NCBI GenBank assembly: GCA_050943535.1 | Contig: JBMNPJ010000009.1 | Coordinates: 1-64,000 of the forward strand | Direction: 5' to 3' | Length of the DNA: 64,000 nucleotides | From: Massiliimalia sp050943535 | Lineage (GTDB): Bacteria > Bacillota > Clostridia > Oscillospirales > Ruminococcaceae | Shown here: one piece after another, positions 43,878-51,564 of the stretch | Layout: the number at the start of each line of letters is the position of its first letter | How positions within the stretch are numbered: the first letter of the stretch is position 1 | Position numbers and translations under genes: made by a program | Notes under the pieces: model-generated | The model's database searches: none | Told to the model about the DNA's origin: nothing | Seen by the model: only the letters and a program-made list of their open reading frames with translations

Positions 43878-44441
43878 TTATTGGGACTGACAAAGATCTT
43901 TCCGGGTCAAAAGCTGGGTAGTGACAACACCTTGTTCTAAAAAAATCGCCTGCACTGTTTTGCCCTGTTTTAACCCCATGCGAACGGTCTGCCAGCTTCC
44001 GCTTCGGCGGACAGGATCGGTCTTTTTCATCACAGCCAAAATAAGATCGCTGTGCTCCACCATAAAGGCATTGCGTTTTTCATAACTATGGGGGTTATAC
44101 TCTGCATATAATACTACAATATCGCTGCATTGGGTCAAAACCAGCTCATACCGCTGGATCCATTCCTGGGACCAGCCCCGTGTTTGAGATAAAAAGGGAA
44201 TCACTGCGATAAGTTCCAGATCGGGATATTCATCCCGAAACGCCAGCAATTCCTCAGCGGCGATAAGATCAATTCCCTGAGCCATTCCTGTATAAAACCT
44301 TCTGGCTCCCTGACGAAGCAGCTCTAAAATTTCCCAGCTGAGGACTTTTTTCATAAGAAGAATTTCCCGGGAAGTTTCCACAAAGGGTTTTTGCAGTTTT
44401 CCCGGGCGGTTTCCCGTAAAACAAACGGAATCAATGGTCAA
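43878..44441 (-). CDS. SLOG family protein (DUF1273, YpsA-like)
   Basis: A 187-residue SLOG-superfamily Rossmann-like protein related to Bacillus YpsA and DprA. CFTGNRPGKL is the nucleotide-binding start (Thr-Gly-x-Arg-Pro), RRFYTGMAQGIDLIAAEELL the second core element, and NAFMVEHSDLILAVMKKTDP a later strand. The family is thought to bind nucleotides or NAD derivatives and influences division in Bacillus. Divergent from alr with 46 bp between starts. Confidence 0.87.
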   Translation of the reverse strand: MTIDSVCFTGNRPGKLQKPFVETSREILLMKKVLSWEILELLRQGARRFYTGMAQGIDLIAAEELLAFRDEYPDLELIAVIPFLSQTRGWSQEWIQRYELVLTQCSDIVVLYAEYNPHSYEKRNAFMVEHSDLILAVMKKTDPVRRSGSWQTVRMGLKQGKTVQAIFLEQGVVTTQLLTRKDLCQSQ

Positions 44442-44487
44442 AAAACACCGCCCCCTTTACCACAATCAGAAAGGAAGAACCGTTACA

Positions 44488-45657
44488 ATGGAATATTTAA
44501 AACGCACCTGGTGCGAAATTAATCTGGATCACATCCAGTATAACATAAATGCTCTGCGTCAGGCAGCACAAAAAGAACTGATCGCTGTTGTGAAAGCTGA
44601 CGCCTATGGTCACGGGGACGCCTATATCTGCCGCACCTTGCAGGAAGACTGCGGGATTCAGTTTTTTGCTGTTTCCAATATTAATGAAGCACTGAATCTC
44701 CGGCACAACGGCATTACCGGAAATATCCTGATTTTGGGATACACTCCTCCGGAACTGACCGACGAGCTGATTGCTTCTCGCATTACCCAGACAGTTCACT
44801 GCACCCAATATGCCGAAACCCTCAACCGAGAAGCGCATCTGGGAAAGGTGATGGTTCACCTGAAAGCCGATACCGGCATGCACCGCATTGGGTTCCCGGA
44901 AGACGGTTTCCATTCCAGCACCGAAGAAATTTTATCCCTGCGTCAGCTGAAAAACCTGGACATTACCGGAATTTTCACCCATTTTGCCTGCTCCGACAGT
45001 TTTGCGCCGGATGATATTGCCTACACCCGCCAGCAAATGGAACATCTGGATACCCTGGTATCTCAGCTGGAACAGCAGGGCATGGTCTTTCAGGCAGTGC
45101 ATGCTCAAAATAGTGCCGGCATTACCAATTATGAAAACAGCCGGTACAACTATGCCCGGGCAGGGATTTCCATGTACGGACTGGATCCCAGCCAGGATGT
45201 AAAAGAAAATCTGGGATTAAAACCGGTGCTTTCCTTTAAAACCGTAGTCACCATGGTTAAGGAAATTCCTGCCGGCGCTCAGGTAAGTTATGGCCGCACC
45301 TTCACTGCACCCACTCCCATGAAACTGGCTACCCTGGCGGTAGGATACGCAGACGGATACAGCCGCAGTTTTTCCAATCAGGGAGAGGTACTGATTCGGG
45401 GACAGCGCTGCCCCATTGTGGGAAGAGTGTGCATGGATCAGTGCATGGTAGATGTGACCGCCCTTTCTCAGATAGAAATTGGCGATACCGCCACCCTGAT
45501 CGGCACCGATCAGGAGCAGGAAATTACCGCATGGGAACTGGCAGACTGGGCCGGAACCATTCACTATGAAATTTTGTGCAATATCAGCAAGCGGGTTCCC
45601 AGAGTTTATCTAAAACAGGGGAACGAAACCGGATTTGTAGATTACTCATTGGAATAA
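44488..45657 (+). CDS. alr: Alanine racemase
   Basis: A 389-residue fold-type III PLP enzyme making D-alanine for peptidoglycan. KADAYGHGD carries the Schiff-base Lys (about 39), KADTGMHRIGF follows, and the catalytic Tyr lies in VSYGRTFTAPTPMKLATLAV with GRVCMDQCMVDVT near 310. ATG at 44488 follows AGAAAGGAAG; codons upstream are open but overlap the divergent gene. A DUF3783 gene follows at 78 bp. Confidence 0.95.
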   Translation: MEYLKRTWCEINLDHIQYNINALRQAAQKELIAVVKADAYGHGDAYICRTLQEDCGIQFFAVSNINEALNLRHNGITGNILILGYTPPELTDELIASRITQTVHCTQYAETLNREAHLGKVMVHLKADTGMHRIGFPEDGFHSSTEEILSLRQLKNLDITGIFTHFACSDSFAPDDIAYTRQQMEHLDTLVSQLEQQGMVFQAVHAQNSAGITNYENSRYNYARAGISMYGLDPSQDVKENLGLKPVLSFKTVVTMVKEIPAGAQVSYGRTFTAPTPMKLATLAVGYADGYSRSFSNQGEVLIRGQRCPIVGRVCMDQCMVDVTALSQIEIGDTATLIGTDQEQEITAWELADWAGTIHYEILCNISKRVPRVYLKQGNETGFVDYSLE

Positions 45658-45735
45658 GGGAAGTTGATCTGCAAAATTGACCCTATCTTTTCATCCTCTT
45701 TTATAAAAACACCGTTTAAAAGGAGAATTTATCAT

Positions 45736-46158
45736 ATGAAACGAAAAAAACACCGGGATACAGAAGAACGGATTCTGTTGTACCGGCTGGGAGAAGATAC
45801 AGGGAAAGGAGCTGCCCTCCGGGCACTGCTGACCCAGATGTCCATTCCTTTTGTGACCGTCAATCCGGAAGACCTTTCCCAGACAGTTGGTTTTCTGGCA
45901 GGGCTGGATTCATTGTCTTTGCCGGCCGCTCCTTATGAAGGGGAAATTCCCTGTGAGGAATGCATGGTCATGCGGGGACTTTCTTCCGCCAAGCTGGACC
46001 GGCTGCTGAGAAACATCAGACAGATGGGAATTCCGCCGGTGGCATTAAAAGCCATGGTGACTCCGATCAACAAAGACTGGACCATGCTCCAGCTGATGAC
46101 AGAAATCAAAAAAGAACATGAACAGATGCATGCCGCCAACAGCCCTTTACAAAAATAA
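45736..46158 (+). CDS. DUF3783 family protein
   Basis: A 140-residue protein. RILLYRLGEDTGKGAALRAL and SIPFVTVNPEDLSQTVGFLA lead to EECMVMRGLSSAKLDRLLRN and IPPVALKAMVTPINKDWTML, the block characteristic of DUF3783. Basic N-terminus (KRKKHRDTEER). Role unknown; cytoplasmic. AAAAGGAG precedes the ATG at 45736; the upstream open frame overlaps the alr end without a site. Terminator follows. Confidence 0.82.
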   Translation: MKRKKHRDTEERILLYRLGEDTGKGAALRALLTQMSIPFVTVNPEDLSQTVGFLAGLDSLSLPAAPYEGEIPCEECMVMRGLSSAKLDRLLRNIRQMGIPPVALKAMVTPINKDWTMLQLMTEIKKEHEQMHAANSPLQK

Positions 46159-46192
46159 GCTGCTGGTCTGCCATGCGAAAAAATGTGTTTTT

Positions 46193-46242
46193 AAATAAGG
46201 GGCAACATTCCTGCCTATAGGGATATTGCCCCTTATTTTTTT
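46193..46242 (+). terminator. Terminator upstream of dnaA
   Basis: AAATAAGGGGCAA / TTGCCCCTTATTT stem, then T. Isolates the dnaA region from upstream transcripts. Confidence 0.87.
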
Positions 46243-46552
46243 GCCTTTTTTGCCCCGTTTTTTTGCTCACAGAAACAAACAATGAAAAAATACTGGGATT
46301 TTCCAGGAGTTTTGGCAGTCCTGTCCCTTGAAAAAATGTTTAAATTTTGTTACAATATATCTTGTATTCGTATCTTTGTTTTAAAGTTTCAACTGGTTTT
46401 CCACAATAAACAGAACAAGTTTGAAAAAACTTATGTCTGTTTCTTTTTTGTTGTTTTTACCGTGTTTTCAACACTTTCCACAAACTTTTCAACAGCATCA
46501 GAGAGTTTTTCAACCAGTTTTCAAATTTCAAAAAATGGAGGTTTTTTTCAAC
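46243..46552 (+). promoter_or_regulatory. dnaA leader with phased DnaA-box-like repeats
   Basis: A 310-bp AT-rich region. Boxes: TTTTCCACA (46397-46405), TTTTCAACA (46465-46473), CTTTCCACA (46474-46482), TTTTCAACA (46486-46494), TTTTCAACC (46507-46515), TTTTCAAAT (46518-46526) and TTTTCAACA at the start codon (46545-46553). Three are exactly 21 bp apart, so on one DNA face. It probably mediates dnaA autoregulation or forms part of a bipartite origin. GGAGG at 46538-46542 is the dnaA ribosome site. Confidence 0.65.
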
Positions 46553-47956
46553 ATGGAATCTTTTTCCGAAGTGTTAGATCTTGTGAAAGAGAACTGTAAA
46601 CCCAATCTGAGCGACGTGGCGTTTAACCTCTGGATCAAACCGATTGAACCGCTGAATCTCACCGGAACCACCGCTTATCTGTACGTTCCGGCACCTTTTC
46701 ATAAAAATATTCTGGAAAAACAGTATCTGGATAAGCTGAAAAAGTCTTTTCTGGAAGTTTTAGGCTTTGAAGTGGATATTGTGATCCAAACAAAAGACGA
46801 CATGGCGGAAAATATCGCTCCCCAGGATCTTCCAAAGCAGGAAGAACCCCCGGTACAGGAACCTTCCAGCGAAGAGGTGCACTCTCTGCTCAGCTACAAC
46901 GAAACCCAGCAAAACGAGCTGACCGAGTCCTTAAAGAACGGAAATTATGACTATACCTTTGATACCTTTATTGTAGGCAGCTCCAATAACTTCGCTTACG
47001 CCGCCTGTAAGGCTGTGGCGCAAAAGGCATCTGCCGCTTATAACCCATTATTTATTCACGGCCCTTCCGGATTGGGAAAGACCCATCTTTTGTGCGCCAT
47101 TAAACACGAATTTGCCAAAAATAACCCCAACGCCAACATTATCTACGTAAACAGCGAAGTATTTACCAATGAACTGATCGCTGCGATCCAGAACCAGTCT
47201 GTCGAGGCGTTCCACAACAAATACCGCAAAGCAGACATTCTGCTGGTGGACGATATTCAGTTTATTGCGGGGAAAGAAAGTACCCAGGAAGAATTCTTCC
47301 ATACCTTCAATGAACTGCATCAGGTGGGAAAACAGATCGTCCTCACCTCCGACCGGCCTCCAAAAGACATTAAAACCTTGGAAGAACGTCTGAAAAGCCG
47401 GTTTGAATGGGGTCTGCTCACCGACATCGGTCTGCCGGACTTTGAAACCCGAATTGCCATTATCAAGAGAAAAGCAGAACTGTTAAATATCAGCATTCCG
47501 GATGACGTGGCCCAGTTTATTGCCACCAAGCTGAAAAGCAACATCCGTCAGCTGGAAGGCGCAGTGAAAAAGATCAAGGCATACAAATACTATGCCGGGT
47601 CCAACCCTTCCATCAGTGTGGCACAGACTGTGATCAAGGAAATTTTAAATGACAATCAGCCAACACCGGTTACCGTAGAAAAGATTATTGAAGAAGTAGC
47701 AAAAACCTATTCTGTCACTTCCGACGACATCCGCTCCAACAAGCGGGCTGCCCAGATTTCTACCGCTCGTCAGGTGGCCATCTATGTGGTAAGAGAAATT
47801 ACCCAGATGAGCCAGAAGGCAATCGGGGAAGAATTCGGCGGACGGGACCACGCTACCATTGTATACGCCATCCAGAAGGTAGAAAAACTCATTGAAAAAG
47901 ATTCCCACACCAAAGCCATTGTGGACGACATAATTAAAAACATCCGGGATAAATAA
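46553..47956 (+). CDS. dnaA: Chromosomal replication initiator DnaA
   Basis: A 467-residue initiator. Domain I is 1-85 (FNLWIKPIEPLNLTG); domain II is a short acidic linker with Gln/Pro; the AAA+ domain III has Walker A HGPSGLGKTHLL, Walker B ILLVDDIQFIAG and the sensor region LTSDRPPKDI. The domain IV DNA-binding signature GRDHATIVYAIQKVEKL is near 430. ATG at 46553 fits the family's usual start; an upstream open frame of 44 codons covers box-like repeats and is unlikely to be translated. Spacing from GGAGG is long (about 11). Confidence 0.97.
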   Translation: MESFSEVLDLVKENCKPNLSDVAFNLWIKPIEPLNLTGTTAYLYVPAPFHKNILEKQYLDKLKKSFLEVLGFEVDIVIQTKDDMAENIAPQDLPKQEEPPVQEPSSEEVHSLLSYNETQQNELTESLKNGNYDYTFDTFIVGSSNNFAYAACKAVAQKASAAYNPLFIHGPSGLGKTHLLCAIKHEFAKNNPNANIIYVNSEVFTNELIAAIQNQSVEAFHNKYRKADILLVDDIQFIAGKESTQEEFFHTFNELHQVGKQIVLTSDRPPKDIKTLEERLKSRFEWGLLTDIGLPDFETRIAIIKRKAELLNISIPDDVAQFIATKLKSNIRQLEGAVKKIKAYKYYAGSNPSISVAQTVIKEILNDNQPTPVTVEKIIEEVAKTYSVTSDDIRSNKRAAQISTARQVAIYVVREITQMSQKAIGEEFGGRDHATIVYAIQKVEKLIEKDSHTKAIVDDIIKNIRDK

Positions 47957-48539
47957 GTTTTCCACCATCCTGTGTTGAAAAATAAAGGAAAACTAAAAAA
48001 CAGTTTTTTATTTTCTGTTTTTTCCCTTTTTCTTTTTTTAGTTTTCCACAGTCAGGCGGTTGTTTCATTTTCCACTTTTTCACATAGGTTACTTTTTCGG
48101 TTTCCCTATTTTTTCTGCTTTTTTATTTTAGACTGTTTTTTCAACAAGTTCTATACATTTTCTTCACATTCCACACAGGGTTTTCCACCGGAATGTGGAA
48201 GGATCAAAAGTTTTCAAATTTCTCCACAATTTATAAAAGCTATATCAACCGAAAAAAATACGGCATAAATCCCTTTACAAAGGGGTTTGCGGCACTTTTC
48301 CATAATTTCAACCGCCCCTATTACTACTACTATTTTTATTATTATTCTTTATTTATATAGAAGATACTTTTTTATATCAAAAGAAAACCGCTGTTTTCAT
48401 CTGAAGAACAGACGAAAAAACATCTTCTTTTTATTATAGATTAATCTAAAGTAGATTATTTTATCTGCAGGAAAACCTGCATGATTTATTTTTGCGGCAA
48501 TTTTATTTTTTCTGATTGAAGAAAGGAAGACAAAACTTT
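47957..48539 (+). other. oriC: oriC: dnaA-dnaN intergenic replication origin
   Basis: 583 bp, very AT-rich. DnaA-box-like sites: TTTTCCACC (47958), TGTTGAAAA (47973, reverse), TTTTCCACA (48042), TTTTCCACT (48068), TTTTCAACA (48138), TTTTCCACC (48181), TGTGGAAGG (48194, reverse), TTCTCCACA (48219) and TTTTCCATA (48296). After the last site come CCGCCCC (48312-48318) and then a TTACTACTACTA ... TTATTATTATTC tract (48321-48347), followed by A/T. Box, GC cluster, trio tract and AT stretch is the order of the Bacillus unwinding element (DnaA-trios). Confidence 0.82.
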
Positions 48540-49652
48540 ATGAAATTTTCCTGCGACAAAGCTGCATTAAGCGAAACTATCAATAATGTCATTTTAGCCG
48601 TAGCATCAAAATCCACCATGCTGTCCCTGGAAGGAATTTTGATGAAATGCGAAGGCGCCGTTTTAACCTTGACCGGATACAATCTGGAACTGGGAATTAT
48701 TAAAAGTATTCCTGTAAAAGGAGAAGAAGACGGTGAGATTGTTCTCAACGCCTCTTTGCTGTCCAATATTGTGAACAAGATGCCGGCAGGAGAGATTTCT
48801 TTTTCTTCTGATCAGCGGCTTTTGACCATTATCCGGTGCAATGACGCAGAATTTACTATTTTGGGTCTGAGTGCGGAAGATTATCCGGAAATCCCAGTGA
48901 TCAATAATGAAAAAGAACTGACACTGCCACAGGATGTATTCCGCAATATGATCGGCCAGACCCTGTTTGCAGTGGCTCAGACAGAACAAACTCCCATTTA
49001 TACTGGATCACTTTTTGATGTGGAACCGGGACTTTTGTCCGTGGTATCTGTAGACGGTTACCGGCTTGCTATGAGAAAAGAAGCCATTGAAAATCAGGAC
49101 ACCTATCAGTTTGTAGTTCCTGGAAAAACCCTCAACGAAGTGCAGAAACTGCTGGCTAAATTCAATGGAGAACAGGAAAATCAGGTGAGCCTGAGAGTTT
49201 CCAACAAACACATTATCTTTGAAGTAGGGGGATACAGCGTGATTTCCCGCTTGCTGGAAGGGGAATTTCTGGATTACCGGAACGCCATTCCAAAAGAAAG
49301 CAAAACCAAAGTGACCGCCAACACCCGAGAATTTCTGGGAAGCATCAACCGGGCATCCATTATTATCAATGACCGGGCAAAAAGCCCGATCCGCTGTGAA
49401 TTTTCCGGCGGTGTTGTACGCTTAAACTGTGAAACCACTTTGGGTAAGGTACAGGACAGCTTCCAGGCGGAAATGGAAGGTGCTGATGTAAAAATCGGCT
49501 TTAACAACAAATATATGAGCGATGCCTTAAAAGCCAGCGAGTGCGATGAGGTGCTCATTGAAATGAACGGACCTCTTTCTCCTATGAAGGTGCTTCCGTT
49601 GGAAGGGGACAGCTTTTTGTTCCTGGTATTGCCGGTACGGCTGAAAGATTAA
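48540..49652 (+). CDS. dnaN: DNA polymerase III sliding clamp (beta)
   Basis: A 370-residue beta clamp, three repeated domains, dimeric ring on DNA. MKFSCDKAALSETINNVILA begins domain I; TPIYTGSLFDVEPGLLSVVS and DGYRLAMRKE mark domain II; SPMKVLPLEGDSFLFLVLPV ends in the conserved P-V/M-R. AAAGGAAGA precedes the ATG at 48540. First gene after oriC, followed by the S4 gene at 25 bp. Confidence 0.96.
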   Translation: MKFSCDKAALSETINNVILAVASKSTMLSLEGILMKCEGAVLTLTGYNLELGIIKSIPVKGEEDGEIVLNASLLSNIVNKMPAGEISFSSDQRLLTIIRCNDAEFTILGLSAEDYPEIPVINNEKELTLPQDVFRNMIGQTLFAVAQTEQTPIYTGSLFDVEPGLLSVVSVDGYRLAMRKEAIENQDTYQFVVPGKTLNEVQKLLAKFNGEQENQVSLRVSNKHIIFEVGGYSVISRLLEGEFLDYRNAIPKESKTKVTANTREFLGSINRASIIINDRAKSPIRCEFSGGVVRLNCETTLGKVQDSFQAEMEGADVKIGFNNKYMSDALKASECDEVLIEMNGPLSPMKVLPLEGDSFLFLVLPVRLKD

Positions 49653-49677
49653 TGGATGGAAAAAGAGGTGTGTGCCT

Positions 49678-49908
49678 GTGATTGAACAAGAAATTGCGAT
49701 TACAACAGAATTTATCAAACTGGATCAGTTTTTAAAGTTTGCCGGCGTTGCAGAAACCGGAGGCCATTCCAAAGAGATTGTGGCAGAAGGAGTCGTGTCT
49801 GTAAACGGTCAGGTCTGCCTGCAGCGGGGGAAAAAACTTCGTCCCGGAGATGTGGTAGAACTGGACGATTACCGGCTGACCATTGTAGGCGCCCCTTCCC
49901 GGGAATAA
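49678..49908 (+). CDS. S4 RNA-binding domain protein (YaaA/RlbA-like)
   Basis: A 76-residue protein made of one S4 RNA-binding domain: FIKLDQFLKFAGVAETGGHS, IVAEGVVSVNGQVCLQRGKK and LRPGDVVELDDYRLTI. Homologous to Bacillus YaaA, which sits in the same dnaN-recF slot and takes part in 50S assembly. Start GTG at 49678, seven bases after GAGGTG; a GTG six bases earlier is possible. recF follows after 51 bp. Confidence 0.9.
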   Translation: MIEQEIAITTEFIKLDQFLKFAGVAETGGHSKEIVAEGVVSVNGQVCLQRGKKLRPGDVVELDDYRLTIVGAPSRE

Positions 49909-49959
49909 CGTCATAACACAAAAACCAACCGGTTACAGACAAGGAAAGCGAACGGGAGT

Positions 49960-51135
49960 ATGGAGTTACAAAAGGTTTGTTTTAAAAATTTCAGAAATCT
50001 GGAATGGATGGAGTTTTCCCCCTGTTCTCATGTCAATGTTATCTACGGGGACAACGGTCAGGGAAAGACCAATCTTTTGGAAGGAATCTGGATGTTTACG
50101 GGGAATCCCAGTTTTCGGGGTGCCAAGGCAGGGGAACTGGTTCGGTTCGGACAAAATGCCGCAGAACTTTCCATCTCCTTTTGGGATGGGGAACGAACCC
50201 AGACCGGAATGATTCGTCTGGGCGCCAAGCGGGAACAGTTTTTAAACCGGGTTCCTTTAAAAAAGACCGGGGATTTGGCGGGGCATTTTTACTGTGTGGT
50301 ATTTTCTCCCTCAGATCTGGAACTTGCCAAAGGGTCTCCCAAGGAGCGGCGTCAGTTTGTGGATCAGGCGATTTCCCAGCTGACCCCCCAGTATTTAAAG
50401 TACTGGGACACCTACGAAAAAGCCCTGGGACAGCGAAACGCCCTGCTGAAAGATATTCCCAAAGCCCCTTATCTGCGGGATACTTTGGAAATTTGGGATC
50501 TGCAGCTTGCCAAAGCAGGTACCATTTTGTCTATTTACCGGAAGGATTATTTGAATAAACTGGGCATGATCGGTGCCCAGCTGTATGACGGGATTTCTTC
50601 CAGCCGGGAAGTGTTTGCGGCAAACTATCGATCTAACGTATTTGAAGAACAGATCAGTGAAGTGTCTTCTTATGAAGACCGGCACATTCAATATTATTTT
50701 GAAAAATTACAAGGGGCTCTGGAACAGGATATCCGGTGCGGATTTACCTCGGTAGGGGTTCACCGGGATGATCTGGAGCTGACGTTAAACGGGATTCCGG
50801 TCAAGACCTTCGGTTCCCAGGGGCAGCAGAAAAGCGCCGCCCTCACCTTAAAGCTCAGTGAGGCCCAGCTTCTTCACAAAATTACCGGTCAGCGGCCGGT
50901 GGTTCTTTTAGACGATGTGATGAGCGAGCTGGATTCCAAGCGTCAGGATTATATTTTTAATCAGGTAAAGGATCAGCAGGTATTTATCACCTGCTGCGAC
51001 GTGCTCAGCACCATTCGGATGGAGGAGGGGAAGATCTTTCACGTAAGCGGAGGATCCCTCGTAGAAGAACAGGTGATTTCAAAAGAGCAGCAGAACCCGG
51101 CACAACACAAAACAGCTTTGTCTGAGGAGGAGTGA
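49960..51135 (+). CDS. recF: DNA replication and repair protein RecF
   Basis: A 391-residue SMC-like ATPase that loads RecA at gaps. Walker A GDNGQGKTNLLEG (30-42), the signature FGSQGQQKSAALTLKLSEAQ near 285-305, Walker B PVVLLDDVMSELDSKRQ. The C-tail (EEQVISKEQQNPAQHKTALS) is longer than in Bacillus RecF. AAGCGAACGGGAG gives a modest ribosome site. The RemB-like gene begins four bases after the stop. Confidence 0.95.
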   Translation: MELQKVCFKNFRNLEWMEFSPCSHVNVIYGDNGQGKTNLLEGIWMFTGNPSFRGAKAGELVRFGQNAAELSISFWDGERTQTGMIRLGAKREQFLNRVPLKKTGDLAGHFYCVVFSPSDLELAKGSPKERRQFVDQAISQLTPQYLKYWDTYEKALGQRNALLKDIPKAPYLRDTLEIWDLQLAKAGTILSIYRKDYLNKLGMIGAQLYDGISSSREVFAANYRSNVFEEQISEVSSYEDRHIQYYFEKLQGALEQDIRCGFTSVGVHRDDLELTLNGIPVKTFGSQGQQKSAALTLKLSEAQLLHKITGQRPVVLLDDVMSELDSKRQDYIFNQVKDQQVFITCCDVLSTIRMEEGKIFHVSGGSLVEEQVISKEQQNPAQHKTALSEEE

Positions 51136-51139
51136 GCAG

Positions 51140-51406
51140 ATGTATCTGCATTTAGGTCAGGATACGGTGGTGCGAACCCAGGATATTATCGGGATTTTTG
51201 ATATGGAGAATACCTCCCTGTCCAAGTTTACCAAAGGATTTTTAGCCCAGGCCACCAAATCCGGGCAGGTGTATAATGTGTCCTATGAAATGCCCAAATC
51301 CTTTGTGGTCTGTGCCGGGGAACAGGGAATTGTAGTATATATTTCTCAGATTTCGCCCCAAACGCTGCGCAAACGGGCGGCGCGCCGGACAGTGTCCGCC
51401 GGGTAG
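51140..51406 (+). CDS. remB: RemB-like (DUF370) regulator, end rewritten by a repeat
   Basis: An 88-residue protein of the extracellular-matrix regulator/DUF370 family; Bacillus RemB occupies the same place between recF and gyrB. MYLHLGQDTVVRTQDIIGIF, NTSLSKFTKGFLAQATKSG, VYNVSYEMPKSFVVC and YISQISPQTLRKRA are conserved. The last residues (RRTVSAG) and the TAG are encoded by the hairpin repeat that starts at 51383; the stop lies in the loop of CCGGGTAGAACCCGG. Ribosome site GAGGAGTGAGCAG. Confidence 0.88.
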   Translation: MYLHLGQDTVVRTQDIIGIFDMENTSLSKFTKGFLAQATKSGQVYNVSYEMPKSFVVCAGEQGIVVYISQISPQTLRKRAARRTVSAG

Positions 51407-51519
51407 AACCCGGAACCAACCGCCTACGGCGTGAACTTTGTTAGGAAAGCGGAAACAGTAAATAATTTTCTCTCAGCTGGCAGAGTACCAGCAAAGCGTC
51501 ATTGCCCCACCGCAGGTGG
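51383..51519 (-). repeat. Hairpin-rich repeat between remB-like gene and gyrB
   Basis: Order: GCCGGACAGTGTCCGCC, CCGGG-TAGAA-CCCGG, CGCC-TAC-GGCG, core (TTTGTTAGGAAAGCGGAAAC ... CTCAGCTGGCAGAGTACC) and CCACCGCAGGTGG. One copy only, inside the origin operon. It may end or attenuate recF-remB transcription before gyrB. Confidence 0.82.
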
Positions 51520-51564
51520 TGGCAGTGAGACAAAACATCCCATATATATGCGAAAGGATGAAAC

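Noticed and set aside
46421..46552. Longer DnaA N-terminus from an upstream ATG
   Set aside because: The extension encodes the phased TTTTCAAC boxes, has no family similarity and no ribosome site.
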